A DNA stretch of 64,000 bases. Origin: Rhynchospora pubera (lineage: Eukaryota; Streptophyta; Magnoliopsida; Poales; Cyperaceae). Every line of letters begins with the position of its first letter. The first letter of the stretch is position 1. Location: positions 20,941,501-21,005,500 of the forward strand of contig CM051460.1 in the NCBI GenBank assembly GCA_028095005.1, in the 5' to 3' direction. Shown in pieces: positions 36,522 through 49,214 of the stretch. A program made the position numbers and the translations under genes. The notes under the pieces are model-generated. The model was not told where the DNA came from, did no database searches, and worked only from the letters and a program-made list of their open reading frames with translations.

Positions 36522-36917
36522 TTGGCTAAAGTATACTCCAGCATACGGATCAAACCCGTCTGCTAGAGTCGTTTCTGAAAATCTAAAATTCAAACAGTCG
36601 ATCCAAACCGTTCAAGTTGTTCTCCATGTAAAAATATCCTTCAAGACCAAATTTTACATTTTTTCGAATTTTTTTTGCTATATATTATGCTATTTTCAAA
36701 TTGAAGGGCCAGAAATACTCCTTTACAACTCCTTTACAATGTTTTTTTAAAATAGCATAATATATAGTAAAAAAATTCGAAAAAATATAAATTTTAGTTT
36801 CCTAGGAGATTTCAATATGGAGAACAATTTGAAAGCTTCGGATCGACTGTATGCATTTTAGATTGTGAGAAACGACTCCAGCATACGGGCTATCTATATG
36901 CTGGAGTATACTTTAGC

Positions 36918-36922
<5 letters not shown>
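36520..36922. mobile_element. Foldback element of the GATCCAAACCGT-core family (copy B)
   Basis: Terminal arms: GATTGGCTAAAGTATACTCC and its exact complement at the right end, then CAGCATACGG and AGAAACGACTC on both sides. The inner core GATCCAAACCGTTCAA, an ATTTTACATTTTTTCGAA tract and their inverted partners match copies A, C and D. The element is about 403 bp and non-coding. Confidence 0.8.

Positions 36923-36969
<47 letters not shown>
36921..36969. repeat. TC then TA microsatellite
   Basis: About 31 bases of TC dinucleotides pass directly into TA dinucleotides at the right edge of foldback copy B. Confidence 0.9.
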
Positions 36970-37040
36970 TAAAAAAGAGTATGCATAGTTTTATGGTACC
37001 AAGTGTATATATATATTTTTTTGGTAAAGAGAGAAGAAAA

Positions 37041-37136
37041 AAAATTATAAACAATCCAAACTCTTCACAAAGTTACACACTTTCCAATACTTCTTCTTAT
37101 TTCTTCCCTTCTTCCCACACCTATTCAAACGGAGCT
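37041..37136 (-). mobile_element. Truncated Tourist-like MITE (family GTTTGGATTGTTTATAA)
   Basis: In inverted orientation the sequence contains TTATAAACAATCCAAACTCT, tcacaaagttacacact and CCCACACCTATTCAAACGGA, matching the other copies at 44126, 45773, 51366, 52353 and 59494. The other terminal arm is missing. Confidence 0.7.
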
Positions 37137-38039
37137 AGTCAACTTGCCCATAATATAACTGCTGTGCTTTTATCGAGACGAAAACAAAAGGGGTTTGTTC
37201 AATTAAGAAAAAGTAGATCGATAGATGTTTCAAGTGTCTGATCAAATGAACGATCCAAATTTAAATGGACGGCTAAAGTATCCATCAAGTCGCTTTTGTT
37301 CAACTTGCACCATAACCCCTCTGTTCATGTGGATGTTACCTCCCTGTTGTGGTTTTATAGGAACTGTACTTAATTTTTTGGCATGAATTGCTTTCATTTT
37401 ATTCCTCCTCTTTATCTCATTTTTTTAATTTTAATTTGTTATTTTTGAAACTCAAGTATCAAATTTTTCTTGTTGTGTATATTTATGTTATTTTTATATG
37501 CATAACATTTAGAACATTTCGACTTTGTTTCGATCAACATTAAGAACTTATAATTATTCTCTGATGTAAACAATTTTCTTAATGTTGAAGTTCATGTTTT
37601 TAATTTATGTCAAAAATAAACTCAGAATTTGGTAAATTTTTGTATACTTACATGTACAGAAAGTAATATAGGTCAAATCTGGTGGTTCTATGTTGGATTT
37701 TACAAGTTTTTTTTATTAAATTACTAAAAATTGAAGATTGAAGGATTTAAGATAATCCGAGAATGTTTGGCAAAATAATTTTGAGCATCTTATTGCTATA
37801 GCTGCTTGTTATTTGAGTATCCTTTTTCCATATTTATGTTTGTTATATTTTAAATATTATGTCCTGATATTTAAAAACGTACAGTGCAAATAAACTATAC
37901 AACATTGAGATAATATGTTACAAGATTTGAATTCATAGAATATAGACAAGTACTTTGTTAAGGTGCTAACTTTTCTCCGGGGACTTGCAACTTATAAGGG
38001 TTCTGACTTATTATAAGTTATATAAATAGGCATGTTTAA
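37137..38039. other. AT-rich intergenic DNA
   Basis: No gene or clear repeat ends. Confidence 0.4.
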
Positions 38040-38375
38040 CGTTCCAAACGGCAACAGAATGAGTCATTTCGTTTGATGTTCTGTTCCATCAACGGTATGA
38101 CCATTTTATTTTATTTTTTGTTCCTTTTCAGAAAACGAAATGTCATTTCATTCAGTTATTCGTTCCATTTGGACGAAATAGAACGGAAAAACGTATTTTT
38201 GCACTAAAAACTGCACTATTTGTCGAAAAGGAAGCGAAATAGATCATTTTGTTTACCGTTCTGTTTCAGCAACGGTATGTCTTCCCATTCCGTTTACTAT
38301 TCCGTTTCTGGAAACGAAATGACATTTTGTATCGTTAACCGTTCCGTTTGGAACGAACGTCCACGGAAAACAGTA
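38040..38375. repeat. Two tandem diverged units of about 177 bp
   Basis: Unit 1 (about 38055-38180) and unit 2 (about 38232-38370) share TTCTGTTYCATCAACGGTAT-like, AAACGAAATGWCATTT and CGTTCCRTTTGGA phrases in the same order and direction. Short open frames through this region arise from the repeat and are not genes. Confidence 0.6.
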
Positions 38376-40373
38376 AACGGTATACCGTTGGCGGGATGGT
38401 TTATAAGAAGCCTAGGACTGTACAGTCGTACGGATCAAAACTTTTTCATCAAAATTTTAACCCAATTCAATTATATCGAATTGAAAAAAAAATTAACCGA
38501 CCCATCTATAATTCAACCCAGATAATTTTTTACTTACAAATTATTACGGGTCATGTGAGTTGCGTGGATCAAACAGGTTGTATTTTCAATTGTGATTTCC
38601 GAGGTCTTGTGATAGAAAAGATATTATGTGGAGATTTCCAATCTAAAACATAACCTAAATGTATCGTCTCGTATCTTGTGATATTTTGCAATATATTCAT
38701 ATGTAGGTAAGGTCTACCACAAGGGTATATATATATATGCTTGCACTTATAAAACTATGTATGCTAATATATTTTGTATCGCATGATATTAAGAAATGCA
38801 TATTAGTTTTTTTTTTGGAAGTTGTACGAAGGTAGTCTGTTTTGAGGTCAGTTTTGTCATGCCCAGCCTTGAGGGTATGGAATTGAGTTTCTTTTTTTTA
38901 TTTCTTTTTCAAAATAAAAAATATGATCTGGTTGAGTACAAACCGTGTTATCAAGAATATAAATATAATCCAATCTGGTACAATCGGGTTAATAAAATTA
39001 AAATCTGACCCAATCCGCATAATGTTTGAATCCGTTAAAATACGGATCAGATCGAATGAGTTAAAAGGGTGGGACAAGTATTTTATTTTTCTGTACAGCC
39101 CTAAAGAAGCCCTTGAACCTTATACTGACATATAATTTGTGTTGTGAATAAAATTCAATGTACGAGAAGTATGAGATAAATTATATTGATCAATTATAAC
39201 AAATTTTCTCGACAATCATGGGAAACTAATCAGCTAGTTTTCAAAATTAGAAATAGTAAAACTATAGATCATCACATACCCATAATTTAAGTTTTTCTAT
39301 TTTGATAATTATTTTAATTTTTTTTAAATGTCCAAGCAACATAGCTGTCTGTCTACCACCTTAATTGGGTATTGCCGTATTGGCTCTACTTGTATCTCAT
39401 ATTCTCATATCATATATTATTCCTCTTGCATTCCATTTCCTTATATTTATTTTCTAATACTGTGATTTGTATCAATAATTTTCTGTCAATTTTATGTTAA
39501 AATAGATAAATATCATATTAACTAAAGGACAAATTGAAACGAAGTAGCTCTGGGGTGGGGAATGTCATATTTACCACAGTTACAAAACTGTAGGGCACTA
39601 GAGCATTAGATTTTTTTTTCTGATTAAAACTCCGCAAACATTATATCATTATTTTCAATATTTTTAATCATGATATACTTTGTGTTCAAAATTGTATTCG
39701 AATATTCATTATTATACAAGATAACGATAACATTTTTTTTTACCCACAAGTTTGACGCTATCTTGTTTCTCCAAAAAAAAAAACATTTCTTTTTTGACCG
39801 TTACTATAATTAATTTGCACTCATCATCTTTCCAGTTTTTTGGGGTGGGATTATAATATTCTATATTCCCTTTTTACACGTAGAAATTAGTAATTAAATT
39901 ATAACCCTGGCACTATTTTTTGCTTTACCTGGATTGTTTGAGATTTAATATATACGTTAATACGTATACGGGTTCAGGTCACCCACAAGGCCACAATTAT
40001 GAACTTCCTTTCCCACATCCGTCCAGATACACGATATTTATCCCCCCAACATATCATCTCGTGAGTTGTTTCCTGACCAGAATAGGATATGACAGCTCAC
40101 GAGCCGTGGCCCGTGGGGGAAGTAACTTGCGTGCATTGCAAGTAGAGATGCTTGGACATATTCCATTTCGCAACTCTGTAACATGACAACATCCCTAATT
40201 TCTCGGGAAGCGTTCCATACAACGAGTCACTAATCCACTGACCCATTTCTTTCCGTTTGAAGCATAGCCACACAAATCGCCTCTCAACGTTCAATTTCTC
40301 ACGATATAATATAAAAAAAAACGAACCAAATCAAGTGATTCGGCGAATCGGTTCGTGTCGCGTTCCCGACCCC
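38376..40373. other. Intergenic DNA upstream of the uniporter gene
   Basis: AT-rich, with no supported gene. A stretch rich in ATCCGTTAAAAT / AATCCGCATAAT phrases near 38930-39060 looks like degraded repeat sequence. The last several hundred bases become GC-richer and should contain the promoter of the next gene. Confidence 0.4.
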
Positions 40374-40382
40374 CTATAAAAG
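40374..40382 (+). promoter_or_regulatory. TATA box of the uniporter gene
   Basis: CTATAAAAG lies 117 bp upstream of the start codon, after a GC-rich block (ttcccgacccc). A transcription start near 40405 would give a 5' leader of about 85 bases. Confidence 0.7.
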
Positions 40383-40490
40383 GTCTCCATCCCAAATCAT
40401 CTCTCCTTGCTCAGGCCAACTCCTTTCTCCCTCAAAGGGATTCCGACATCTACTACTCACTCTAACCCTCTCTGCACGAGTGCTTCGCCA

Positions 40491-43400
40491 ATGGCGACTC
40501 TCAGCAGAACCCTAGCGCAGCGTTTCTCACGCATTATCCGATCCGCTTCAACCACCACCGCCTCCGCCACTTCCTCCGCCGCCGGAGATAACTCCGGCGC
40601 GATCCGCCGTTTCCTCCAAAAACGTCCCATTTTCCAACCCGCTCTTCCTCCTGATCACCTTTCTTACCTTCCTTCTGGCAATGAACTGTCAGATCGGATC
40701 AGGTCGCTTAACCAGACCCGGATCCGACTCGATTGTCTCTCTCCTCCTCCTCCACCTCCCTCTAACCCCGAATTAGATGATGATAATGATGACAAAACAG
40801 AGATTAAGATCACCGTCGCCGATGCCAAGAAGGTGTTGCGTGCGTCGCAGATGGAAGCCGTGAGAGCTCGGCTCAAGGCCGTGCAGAGCCCGTCCGTGTC
40901 GTACGCCGAGTTTGTTCGAATGTGCAATGAGGCGGCTGGTGGAGGAGAGACCGGATCGCAGATTGCACATTCACTCGACCAATCCGGATCCGTTATTGTT
41001 CTTGGTGACACTGTTTTTCTCAGACCTGAGCTGGTACGGTGATTCTCTCTTTGCTCTTTTTGCTTATTAGTTTTTTTTTTCCTCCCTTTAGTTGTGTTTT
41101 GGTAGGAATTAGTTCAGTTTGAATGTGGCCGAGATCTGATGAGGTTTTTTGGCGTGTGGTCTTTTGTATTTCCCCAACAGGAAGGAATGAAATAATGAAG
41201 GGGTGTGTCTGATACTGGTACCAGTGTAAGTACTTAGAGGACCCAAGTTACAAGTTACTCCGGCGAAAGACGGACCGAGACATTTCGCACGATATTTTCA
41301 TTATAACTTCTAACAAATTAATTTGACAAAAGATAATTTCTAACTAACACTTGTATAATTTAACAATAACATAGCGTGATAAAAGAGAGAAAGAAAAAAC
41401 AAAATCTTTTGAAGTTTACAAAATTTATAAAAGAGATAAATATTATGCATAAAGTTGTGTAAGATCCGTCCCCTTTCCTCTTACCGTTTTTCCCAAATTT
41501 TGAATTGGATCCCCATTATTCTATTGAATTTCCCGTCTTGGTCTTGGGGTTTCTATAATTCTTATTACATCAATGTCTCAAAAGAAAATTCGATGGTGAG
41601 TGTTCATGGCTAGAGCTTGTTAGCTCTGAAGAAAAATGGTGGGGTAAAGGGTAGCACCTTGTGGCACTCTTTCACCCTTAGATATTTCATGTGGACCACA
41701 TATCCTTCCATAAAATGGGCTTCTTTCACGTTGCATTTGGACTTCGTATTGTTTAGACAGGGGCCCTCTTTAGGTTCATGTTTGACTAAACTTGGTGTGT
41801 TAAGATCCCTTTTGTGCTTGTCCTGTTGATATTGCTGGCATATTACTAATGATAAATTAATAAAAACTATTAATAATTCTTACAATAATGAACAGCAGGA
41901 ACTGCAAACAAGTTTTTGCTATCTTATGCGATTAGGTGCTTTCAGTCTTGTAAGTTAACAATGCTAAAATTATGTCATAAATCTATGGCACTGTTGGATT
42001 TTGTTTAGATGGCCCATAACCAGTGCCATAGTTCTATGGCAGCATTTGTTTTATTGCTACTGACACGAACCAACAATATCCTGTTGGATTCTGGCATTAG
42101 TATGTAAGCATGTTCGTTTGGCACTACAAGTAATTTTTTTTTAAAAAAAAAGAAAAATATGAGAAAGGGTTCCTGATTCAAAATATATGTTCCCATGTGG
42201 GCTGTCCCAATGGTTATCTAAGTACTGGGCATAAGTTATTAAAGTTGGATACTTGGATCATTTATTCATAAATAAACAGTACAGGTTCTTTCATTTCATT
42301 TAACAAGAGAGGAGTTGATCCCTTGGTACTAAGATAATCACAGGGACAGGAGAACCCATTTCCTCATTATCTTTGTTTGTGTTTTGGATTTTCTTTCTAG
42401 AACATTGCTAGTTATTACTGATTTTGATTGTTATTACCTAAAGTCTCATGTAAAAACTCTTTAAGAAACATTGTTTTCTCCAACTCAAATAGCATGCCAG
42501 TTGCATTTTGTTGTGATCGGCACGATAGTTATGTTTTCCCATTATTGGGATTTAGTCATTTAGAGACATGTGATATTTGGATTTAGATTTTGGATAGTTT
42601 AACAAACCTTTCTTTTTTTTTTTTTTTTTGTGTGTGTGTTTTGCTTAAAACAATTGGGTACAGTTCCTAATATGTCTAGAAAACTAATAAACAATTGCTA
42701 GAGGCCAGGAGTACAGCATATCTTCTATGTTGCATATAATTCTCGCATGTATTATTGATATCAATATTCGTGCATATTTTGATGACTCTTAACTTGAATT
42801 AAATTGGCTGTTATCTTGAAAGCCAACTAATCAGCTGTGTTGTTCTAATCAAAAGTCAATATTAGATAGGCAAGTGGTGTCCTTCTAATGATGTGGAAGA
42901 AACAAACATAATTGGGATTGCGCATCCTCTGACCATTTGGTAAAATATGCTCTCTATTTACAAAAGAAGAGCAGAAGATATCAACCTTTCTTTTTCCTCC
43001 TCTTTCAAATTTCCAGGTGATCAAAGCTATTGAGAACTTCATCCCACAACCGAGATCGCCCAATGATCTGTTGCGAGATGAACTCAAGGCAATGGAGGAT
43101 CAGAAGGCTCAGATCGATCAACGGGCTGTGAGCCAGGTCCGAAGAGAACTTTGGTGTGGTTTGGGATTTCTGGTAATCCAGACTGCTGCATTTATGCGCC
43201 TGACATTCTGGGAACTGTCATGGGACGTGATGGAGCCGATTTGCTTCTATGTGACCTCATTGTACTTCATGGCTGGTTACACTTTCTTCCTCCGGACATC
43301 CAAGGAGCCATCGTTCGAAGGGTTCTTTCACAGCCGTTTCGCTGCCAAGCAGAAGCGTCTCATGAAAGCGCACAATTTTGATGCAAAACGATTCAATGAG

Positions 43401-43502
43401 CTCAAGAAGGCTTTTGGGTTGCCTGAATTGAAGCCTTCCTCTTGTTCTCATGGGATCTCTAGTGACGTCTCTTGTCCCTCTAGTTTGTGTCATTGTCATT
43501 AA
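40491..43502 (+). CDS. MCU: Mitochondrial calcium uniporter pore subunit (MCU family)
   Basis: Exons are 40491-41033 and 43017-43502, with one 1983-bp phase-0 GT-AG intron, giving 342 residues. The N-terminus (MATLSRTLAQRFSRIIRSAS) is a plausible mitochondrial transit peptide. A Pro-rich and acidic linker at about 85-102 precedes the matrix domain (about 105-190, with VIVLGDTVFLRPE). A coiled-coil-like segment (about 200-225) leads to two membrane spans, about 227-247 and 256-272. Between them is WDVMEP (250-255), the family's selectivity filter, with Asp251 and Glu254 intact. The family forms an oligomeric inner-membrane channel carrying Ca2+ into the matrix. The Ser/Cys/His-rich C-terminal tail (from about 322) is not a conserved part. 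Plants have several paralogues; which one this is cannot be told. The ATG at 40491 follows the TATA box at the expected distance and starts the transit peptide. Confidence 0.95.
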
Positions 43503-44125
43503 CCAGGCTAGCAACTAGCTATTCGGCCATTGCCACTCGGTCCATGACATATGATGTGCATGTAAAAAATTTATTTGCGGCCTTTGTGTTTCGCGTATTG
43601 AAGAGCTTAATTTATTATAAATAATTAGTTTTAAGAGGGGGAATTAATACTCTAGTTTAATTGGTTGATGTGGGAAAGTCTGGTCCTAAATGATCAATCT
43701 GTGGCTCATGTTTCTGGTAGTTCCTCAATTTACTTCACATATTCTGAATATAATTTGTATACGTATTTGAGAGCGGTACAAAGGTCCACTGTATTCAATT
43801 TAGAATCCTATACGGTTGAACATGAGTATCAGTTCCGTTTGCCTTTATTCAACAATTGCGTTACTAGAGGCTCGACAAAATAATATTTGTCAAAATCAAA
43901 GTTTTGTATTATGAGGAAAATGGAGAATTGAACGTGTCCGACTTTACAACTTGGTTGATTACGTGCTTCTTGTTGTATTATCTCCCATAAGACAAAAAAT
44001 GCTGTTAATAGTGCCATTTTGGTTTTGGAGCGGTGCACGTGGTGGGCCCTAATAAAGCGTTGCTAGCCTACTCATCGTCCATTATTAGTTAACCAAACAC
44101 AACTTGAGGAGAAAGTTAGTATCAT
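43503..44125. other. 3' flank of the uniporter gene
   Basis: AT-rich; it should contain the 3' untranslated region. No other gene is supported. Confidence 0.4.
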
Positions 44126-44282
44126 GGGTGCGTTTGGATAGGTGTGAGAAGAAGGGAAGAAGGGAAGAAGTGGGAAGAAGTATTGGGAAGTGTGTAACTT
44201 TGTGAAGAGTTTGGATTGTTTATAATTTTTTTTCTTCTTCTTCCTTCTTCTTCTTCTTTCTTCCAACGATCCAAACGCACCC
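44126..44282. mobile_element. Tourist-like MITE, 157 bp
   Basis: The ends GGGTGCGTTTGGATAGG and ...GATCCAAACGCACCC are inverted repeats. cat flanks both sides (44123-44125, 44283-44285), a 3-bp duplication as in PIF/Harbinger elements. The interior holds aactttgtgaagagtttgg and ATTGTTTATAATTTTTTTTC. GAAGAAGGGAAGAAG on the left pairs with the TTCTTC-rich right arm. Confidence 0.75.
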
Positions 44283-45545
44283 CATGTTACGCCACTTCAG
44301 TACTCAAAACAAAAACATATTCTTAAAAATTATTGGCTTTTCGTATGTTCCCTCAATCTCCTCCATCCATGGTGATGGTTGTGTAACAATTTGTCCCTGT
44401 TCTTGAGCCTCATCTTGAAATTCTATTATTATACAATACGCTTGATGCACTTCTGTAGTTTTCTTAATTTAATAATATAGTACTTTGTAGTAGGTATTCT
44501 TACAAAAGCAGAAATAGACTCAACAAATATAAATTGAAGTCCTTGCTGCCTTCTGTAGTATTTATTATTAGCTTGCCCTGTATTTCCTCAATCTCCTCTC
44601 CTCCATTCATGGCTGTGTAATTATCTGTTTAAGTTCTTGCGCTTCATGTTGAAATTCTACTAATATGCACTATGTACTATTGTAATTCTCATTTATTTAT
44701 TAATGTAGGACTCTTTGCTTGGCAATTTTACAAAATCACTAGTAAATTTCCCAAATAATTAATTGAAGTCCCTGAGGAGCAGTATAACTTGTTGATAACC
44801 ATTGTGAAATATTAATAATGAACCCTTGGACTTTGGTAGTTGAGAAAAATAAAGCAGAGGCGGTGACTTGGAGAAGATAGTTTGGAATATCACAAGATAG
44901 GAATCATAGGATAGTATGGTGATGTCAAATAAAAGCTTTTATAATTTTCTAGGAATAGAATAGAATAGAACGGTGCTTGCTGACTTTGAGATGCCAATAA
45001 AGAGGTAGATGGAGAATTGGAGATGGACCAGAGAACTGAGGTGGAGCTATTATTTAGCAGGATTGTTATGGACCATCCTTTTGATAAGATTAGTAGATTA
45101 CCCGTGAACCTTGCTGCTCGGCTCAAAATTCAAATTGCATCTGACACGTGTCGGTGCTGAGCGCTATCGTCTGGTGGTGTGTCATGTGTGACGCGGCTAC
45201 TAGTTGGAGGGTCTGATCCCAATTCCCAGCTAATTTACTACACATTTAACCTTCCTCAGTTGAGACCTTCCTCTGAAACCACCCATTAAAGTTTCGTACG
45301 TTCCCATTAATGAGGATATCCTTGGATTTATTGCGGATTGTTGTTATTTTGGATTGATTTGTTCTTATCAAATCTGAGCGGAATATTAATAATTAGATAT
45401 TGGAAAGTGGATTTGTATGGTCAGGTTTAATTTGAGTCGTCCGATGGAGAAACTAATATATCAGAATTATCTTTTGTTCATTTAATTTTGTATTTTTATA
45501 TTTATAAATAAAAGTGTTGTTCTTGTGCTCATCTCGTCGAAGCTC
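44283..45545. other. AT-rich intergenic DNA
   Basis: A diverged direct duplication with CTCAATCTCCTC-CATCCATGG-type phrases occurs at about 44350-44480 and 44585-44710. No gene. Confidence 0.45.
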
Positions 45546-45740
45546 TGTGTTTGGATGCATAGAAATAAGGGTGTGAATAAGAATAAGAATAAGCTTCAAA
45601 TTTTTTATTCGTGTGAAATTTAAACAACACAAGAATAAAAAAAAAATTGAGCTTATTCGGGTGCTTATTCATATTCTAACAAAATCTTAGAATATGAATA
45701 GACTCGAATTTCTAAATTCTTATTCTTAATCCATTTAATA
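45546..45740. mobile_element. MITE, family TGTTTGGATGCA...GAATAAG (copy 1)
   Basis: The left arm TGTTTGGATGCATAGAAATAAG and GTGAATAAGAATAAG are matched on the right by CTTATTC-rich sequence. Shared with the copy at 57501-57896 are TGTGAAAT, AACAACACA and CTTATTCGGGTGCTTATTCA, then TATTCTAACAAAATC. The exact right end is uncertain. Confidence 0.6.
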
Positions 45741-45772
45741 TTCAGAAATTATTGAGTTACCATCTTCTCTTA

Positions 45773-45921
45773 GGGTCGTTTGGATCAAGTGGAAATTTGA
45801 AGAATTTCCTATTCCTAGACATAAATTTATTATAAACAATCCAAACTCTTCACAAAATTACATACTTCCCAATACTTCTCAATTACACACTTCCCTATTC
45901 CTAAGCGATCCAAAGGACCCC
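45773..45921. mobile_element. Tourist-like MITE, about 149 bp
   Basis: The left end GGGTCGTTTGGATCAAG and the right end GCGATCCAAAGGACCCC are inverted. tta flanks both sides (45770-45772, 45922-45924), the classic PIF/Harbinger target. The interior has ATTTATTATAAACAATCCAA and CTCTTCACAAAATTACA, in the opposite orientation to the copy at 44126. Confidence 0.75.
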
Positions 45922-47651
45922 TTAAATCGTATACGACAGACAGAGACTCTGTGTTACATAAAATCTGTATTAGGTTAATTAGACCCGGGGAGGGACCCAT
46001 ACCCAGAGGCCACAACACAATTTACTCCTTAATCTTCTCATCAAATCGTTAATGTCTGATCGGAAATGAACGGTCGGAATATGACAGCATCATCCATGAA
46101 TCATTTAGGTCCTGAACAAAATGTTCTTTTACGCGAGATTTCATTTAATTTTATTTAAATTAAATTGATTCAATATGATTTTATGGGATGTAATTATATG
46201 AAAAATTCAATCAAATGACACCAAATTCGTTCATTTTGATCACAAATTACCAACGAAATGAAATCTCATGTTAAAAACATGGGATTTTTTATCATGGCCT
46301 AAATGGTAGAGAAGCCCAGAAGCAAGAAGAGGGAAAACAGTGATTATTTTGACATCCGGCCCAGAATACAAGTGCTCGGCCCCCTGGTCTTAGGTCCAAT
46401 ATTTGTAAATTTAATTGCAATAAATGTAAAGGATTTTACATAAGCCCATATTGATGTGGACCAAAAAGACGAGTTTACAAATTACAAGACGGGCGTCCCG
46501 CGTCCGTGAAGAAATTATTAAAGTATAACTGCATAACTTTGTTTCAAATTCCTCCTTCCGAAATTATATATTTGCATATTCTTTCACAACTGCAATTACC
46601 GTACGAGGTTTTTAATTTAACACTTTTTTAAATAGAAGTTTACTGTAGTGAATTTAATTTCATACTAAATTTACCTGTTAATCTGCTTCTTTAAAAATTA
46701 AAACAGTAAAAAAGGAGAATACATAAGAACTACTCAACTTACACCCCCGCTATTCATAGAAAAGTGAAAAAGCCTTCATAAGCTAGCTATTAAACTAAAA
46801 ATATACTTGTCATATGTGCGCCAGCAATTGAACTAAAAATGATCACGGTAAATTTAATCAAAATTGCCTGCATTTTCTAAAATTTTTGTGGCCAATACTG
46901 CTAAGATTTCTCACCACAAGCAGACGGAATTCAATCCGCGCCTCCACAAAATAAAGCAAAAAAGTTGGATCCCAAAATAGTAGTGTTTTAGTTTCGCATT
47001 TTCGGCCGTGGTTTTCGAAATAATTTTAATATAGACCGCTTCAATTCTAATATGGTTCGTACCATGAATTACAAATATATGAAATCTTCTGTAAAAAATA
47101 TTTATTGCGTTGCAACTTGCTAAAAATATGAAATCGAATAAAAAAATATATATATAGTACTGTAATGAACTACGAACTATTGTAAATTATTTGATAAATG
47201 AATTTTTTTTCCTATATTAGATAAATGAAATCTTACCAGGAGGAAAAATATATTCAACGCATTGCAACATGTCAAAAACTACGAAATCAAATGTACGCTG
47301 TCACGACTACTGTATATAATTTATTTGATGAAAGCCTGTTAATGGCCCTTGATGTTTTGTTCTAGTACAATCAAACTGATAATTTTTCTTAATTGAATAA
47401 AGTTTTTTTAATATTTAATTTAGTTCATTCCGTCCCTGTTAATTATTATATTATGAAAATAATAGCTAATTGATCGGCTAAGAATTTGTTCATTTTTTTT
47501 CCTGTTAAACAAAATCATGCGCCATAAAGTTCTTGCTCCGATAGTGTTTTCTTCTTTGCTAATGTTGAACTTATCATTTAACAGCTAAGCACCGTATTTT
47601 ATATCAGTTTCTATCAAAATATATTAAGAAAATGATATACAATATCTTTTT
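45922..47651. other. AT-rich intergenic DNA
   Basis: No gene. A diverged tandem duplication of about 150 bp (with GCRTTGCAAC and ACGAAATCAAAT-type phrases) spans roughly 47100-47335. Confidence 0.4.
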
Positions 47652-48097
47652 GGGAGTTGCTAGTGTCAAACATATAGGACACGTACACTTGTCCAACGCG
47701 ATGAAATTTTAATTTTTAAAATTGGAGTGGCCGATCCAAACCGCTCAAATTGTTCTGTGTTATAAAATCTTCATGGAGACCAAATTTTATATTTTTTCAA
47801 ATTTTTTTACTATTTTTTTGGAATTTTTCAATATGCTCAATCTAAAAAGTTCTGAACCCTTCATTTTTAAAAATTCGAAAAAAATAGTTAGAAAATATGA
47901 AAAAATATAAAATTTGATTATCAAAGATATATTAATATAGAGATCATATTGAGCGGTTTGGATCGACCGTTTGAAATTTTAATGTGCTACGTTTGGATCG
48001 TGTTTGACGTCCTATATGTTTGACAAAAAATATATATATGTTATATCGACGTTTGAATCGTGTTTGATATCCTATATGTTTGATTCTAGCATTACTC
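47652..48097. mobile_element. Foldback element of the GATCCAAACCGT-core family (copy C1)
   Basis: The left end GGGAGTTGCTAGTGTCAAAC then ATATAGGA pairs with right-end TCCTATATGTTTGATTCTAG. The inner cores GATCCAAACCGCTCAA and GAGCGGTTTGGATCG, plus the GACCAAATTTTAYATTTTTT tract, define the family. The right arm carries an extra partial duplication of the terminal block (47985-48092). No matching target duplication was found. Confidence 0.75.
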
Positions 48098-48105
48098 AAA
48101 AGAAT

Positions 48106-48473
48106 GGGAGTGGCTAGTGTCAAACATATAGGATACATACATTTGTTCAACGCGATAAAATTTTAATTTTTAAGATTGGAATGGCCGATCCAAATCATTC
48201 AAATTGTTTTATGTTATAAAATCTCCATGGAGACCAAATTTTTTTTTTTAAAAAAATTTTACTATTTTTTGGAATTTTTCAATATGCTTAATCAAAAAAA
48301 GTTATGAACCCTCCAATTTTGAAAATTTGAAAAAAAATAGTTAAAAAATATGAAAAATATAAAATTTGATTTTCAAGAATATTTCAATATAAAGATCATA
48401 TTGAGCGGTTTGGATCGACGGTTTGAAATTTTAATGTTCGACGTTTGAATCGTGTTTGATTCTAGCATTACTC
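48106..48473. mobile_element. Foldback element of the GATCCAAACCGT-core family (copy C2)
   Basis: This is a close relative of C1, in the same orientation and only 8 bases away. It runs from GGGAGTGGCTAGTGTCAAAC to GATTCTAGCATTACTC. aaaagaat lies between C1 and C2, and aaaaagaat follows C2, so C2 probably has an 8-9 bp target duplication next to C1. Confidence 0.75.
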
Positions 48474-48888
48474 AAAAAGAATATAAAATCACATAAGGTT
48501 TGTATATAATTAAAGACATGTTGAGTGTTTAATTTGGTGCAATTTGAAAATTGGTTGATTGTCTATTGAACCTTTTAAAAATATATATATTAACGCATAA
48601 ATTTTATCAGCACTTGATTGGCGACTGATTTTTATTATTATTTTTTCTTTATCAGCACTTAATTGCACAAATAGTATCTCTCCGGATGGTTTGATTCCAT
48701 TTCGGAAATAGTAACCGGAAATTCGGAAAGCCAAAAAGAGAAAAAACACTCTCTAACTTGATAAACTGATGTGGTTCAGAAAATAGTTAATGCTTCGGTG
48801 GTGTACAAATTGGAGACAAGAAAGGTCGCTTTAACTCACACACCTCCTCATATCACCCGTTGGATCATTAACAAGACCATCGTAAACC
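48474..48888. other. Upstream region of the TPR gene
   Basis: AT-rich, then less so towards the TATA box. An open frame at 48510-48749 (-) is not credible. No repeat ends seen. Confidence 0.4.
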
Positions 48889-48897
48889 TATAAAAAG
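48889..48897 (+). promoter_or_regulatory. TATA box of the TPR gene
   Basis: TATAAAAAG lies about 325 bp upstream of the chosen start codon. The leader would be about 295 bases. A possible 10-codon upstream reading frame (48924-48956) would be included only if transcription starts at or before 48924. Confidence 0.6.
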
Positions 48898-49214
48898 GGC
48901 ACCGGAGAATCCATTTTACAGCTAATGGAGAGAGAGAACGCATCTATTATTTTTTAAATTAAAACACGTCGTCCATAATTTTCTGGAACTGAACAGACAG
49001 TACAACTCAACCAGAGCCAGGCCAGCGGCCCATGATCTTTACCAGTTTGACCGAAACACAGAGCCCTCCAGTTAAATCTCTCTCCTCTCTCTTTTTTTTA
49101 CCTAATATTAATACCCCTCTCTTCAACCTCAGAAAAACAAAACACAACAACAAAACAAAAAAGAAAAACACACCTCGCCATTGTTCTTCCCCCAAATTCT
49201 CTCTCGAGCTTTCG

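Noticed and set aside
38220..38653. Two overlapping 101-codon open frames
   Set aside because: They run through tandem repeat units in different frames and show no protein features.
40664..41011. 115-codon antisense open frame over uniporter exon 1
   Set aside because: Shadow of the real coding exon on the other strand.
49032..49214. Extended N-terminus of the TPR protein from ATG 49032
   Set aside because: The added 61 residues are low-complexity leader sequence unlike the family's N-termini; kept only as a possible isoform.
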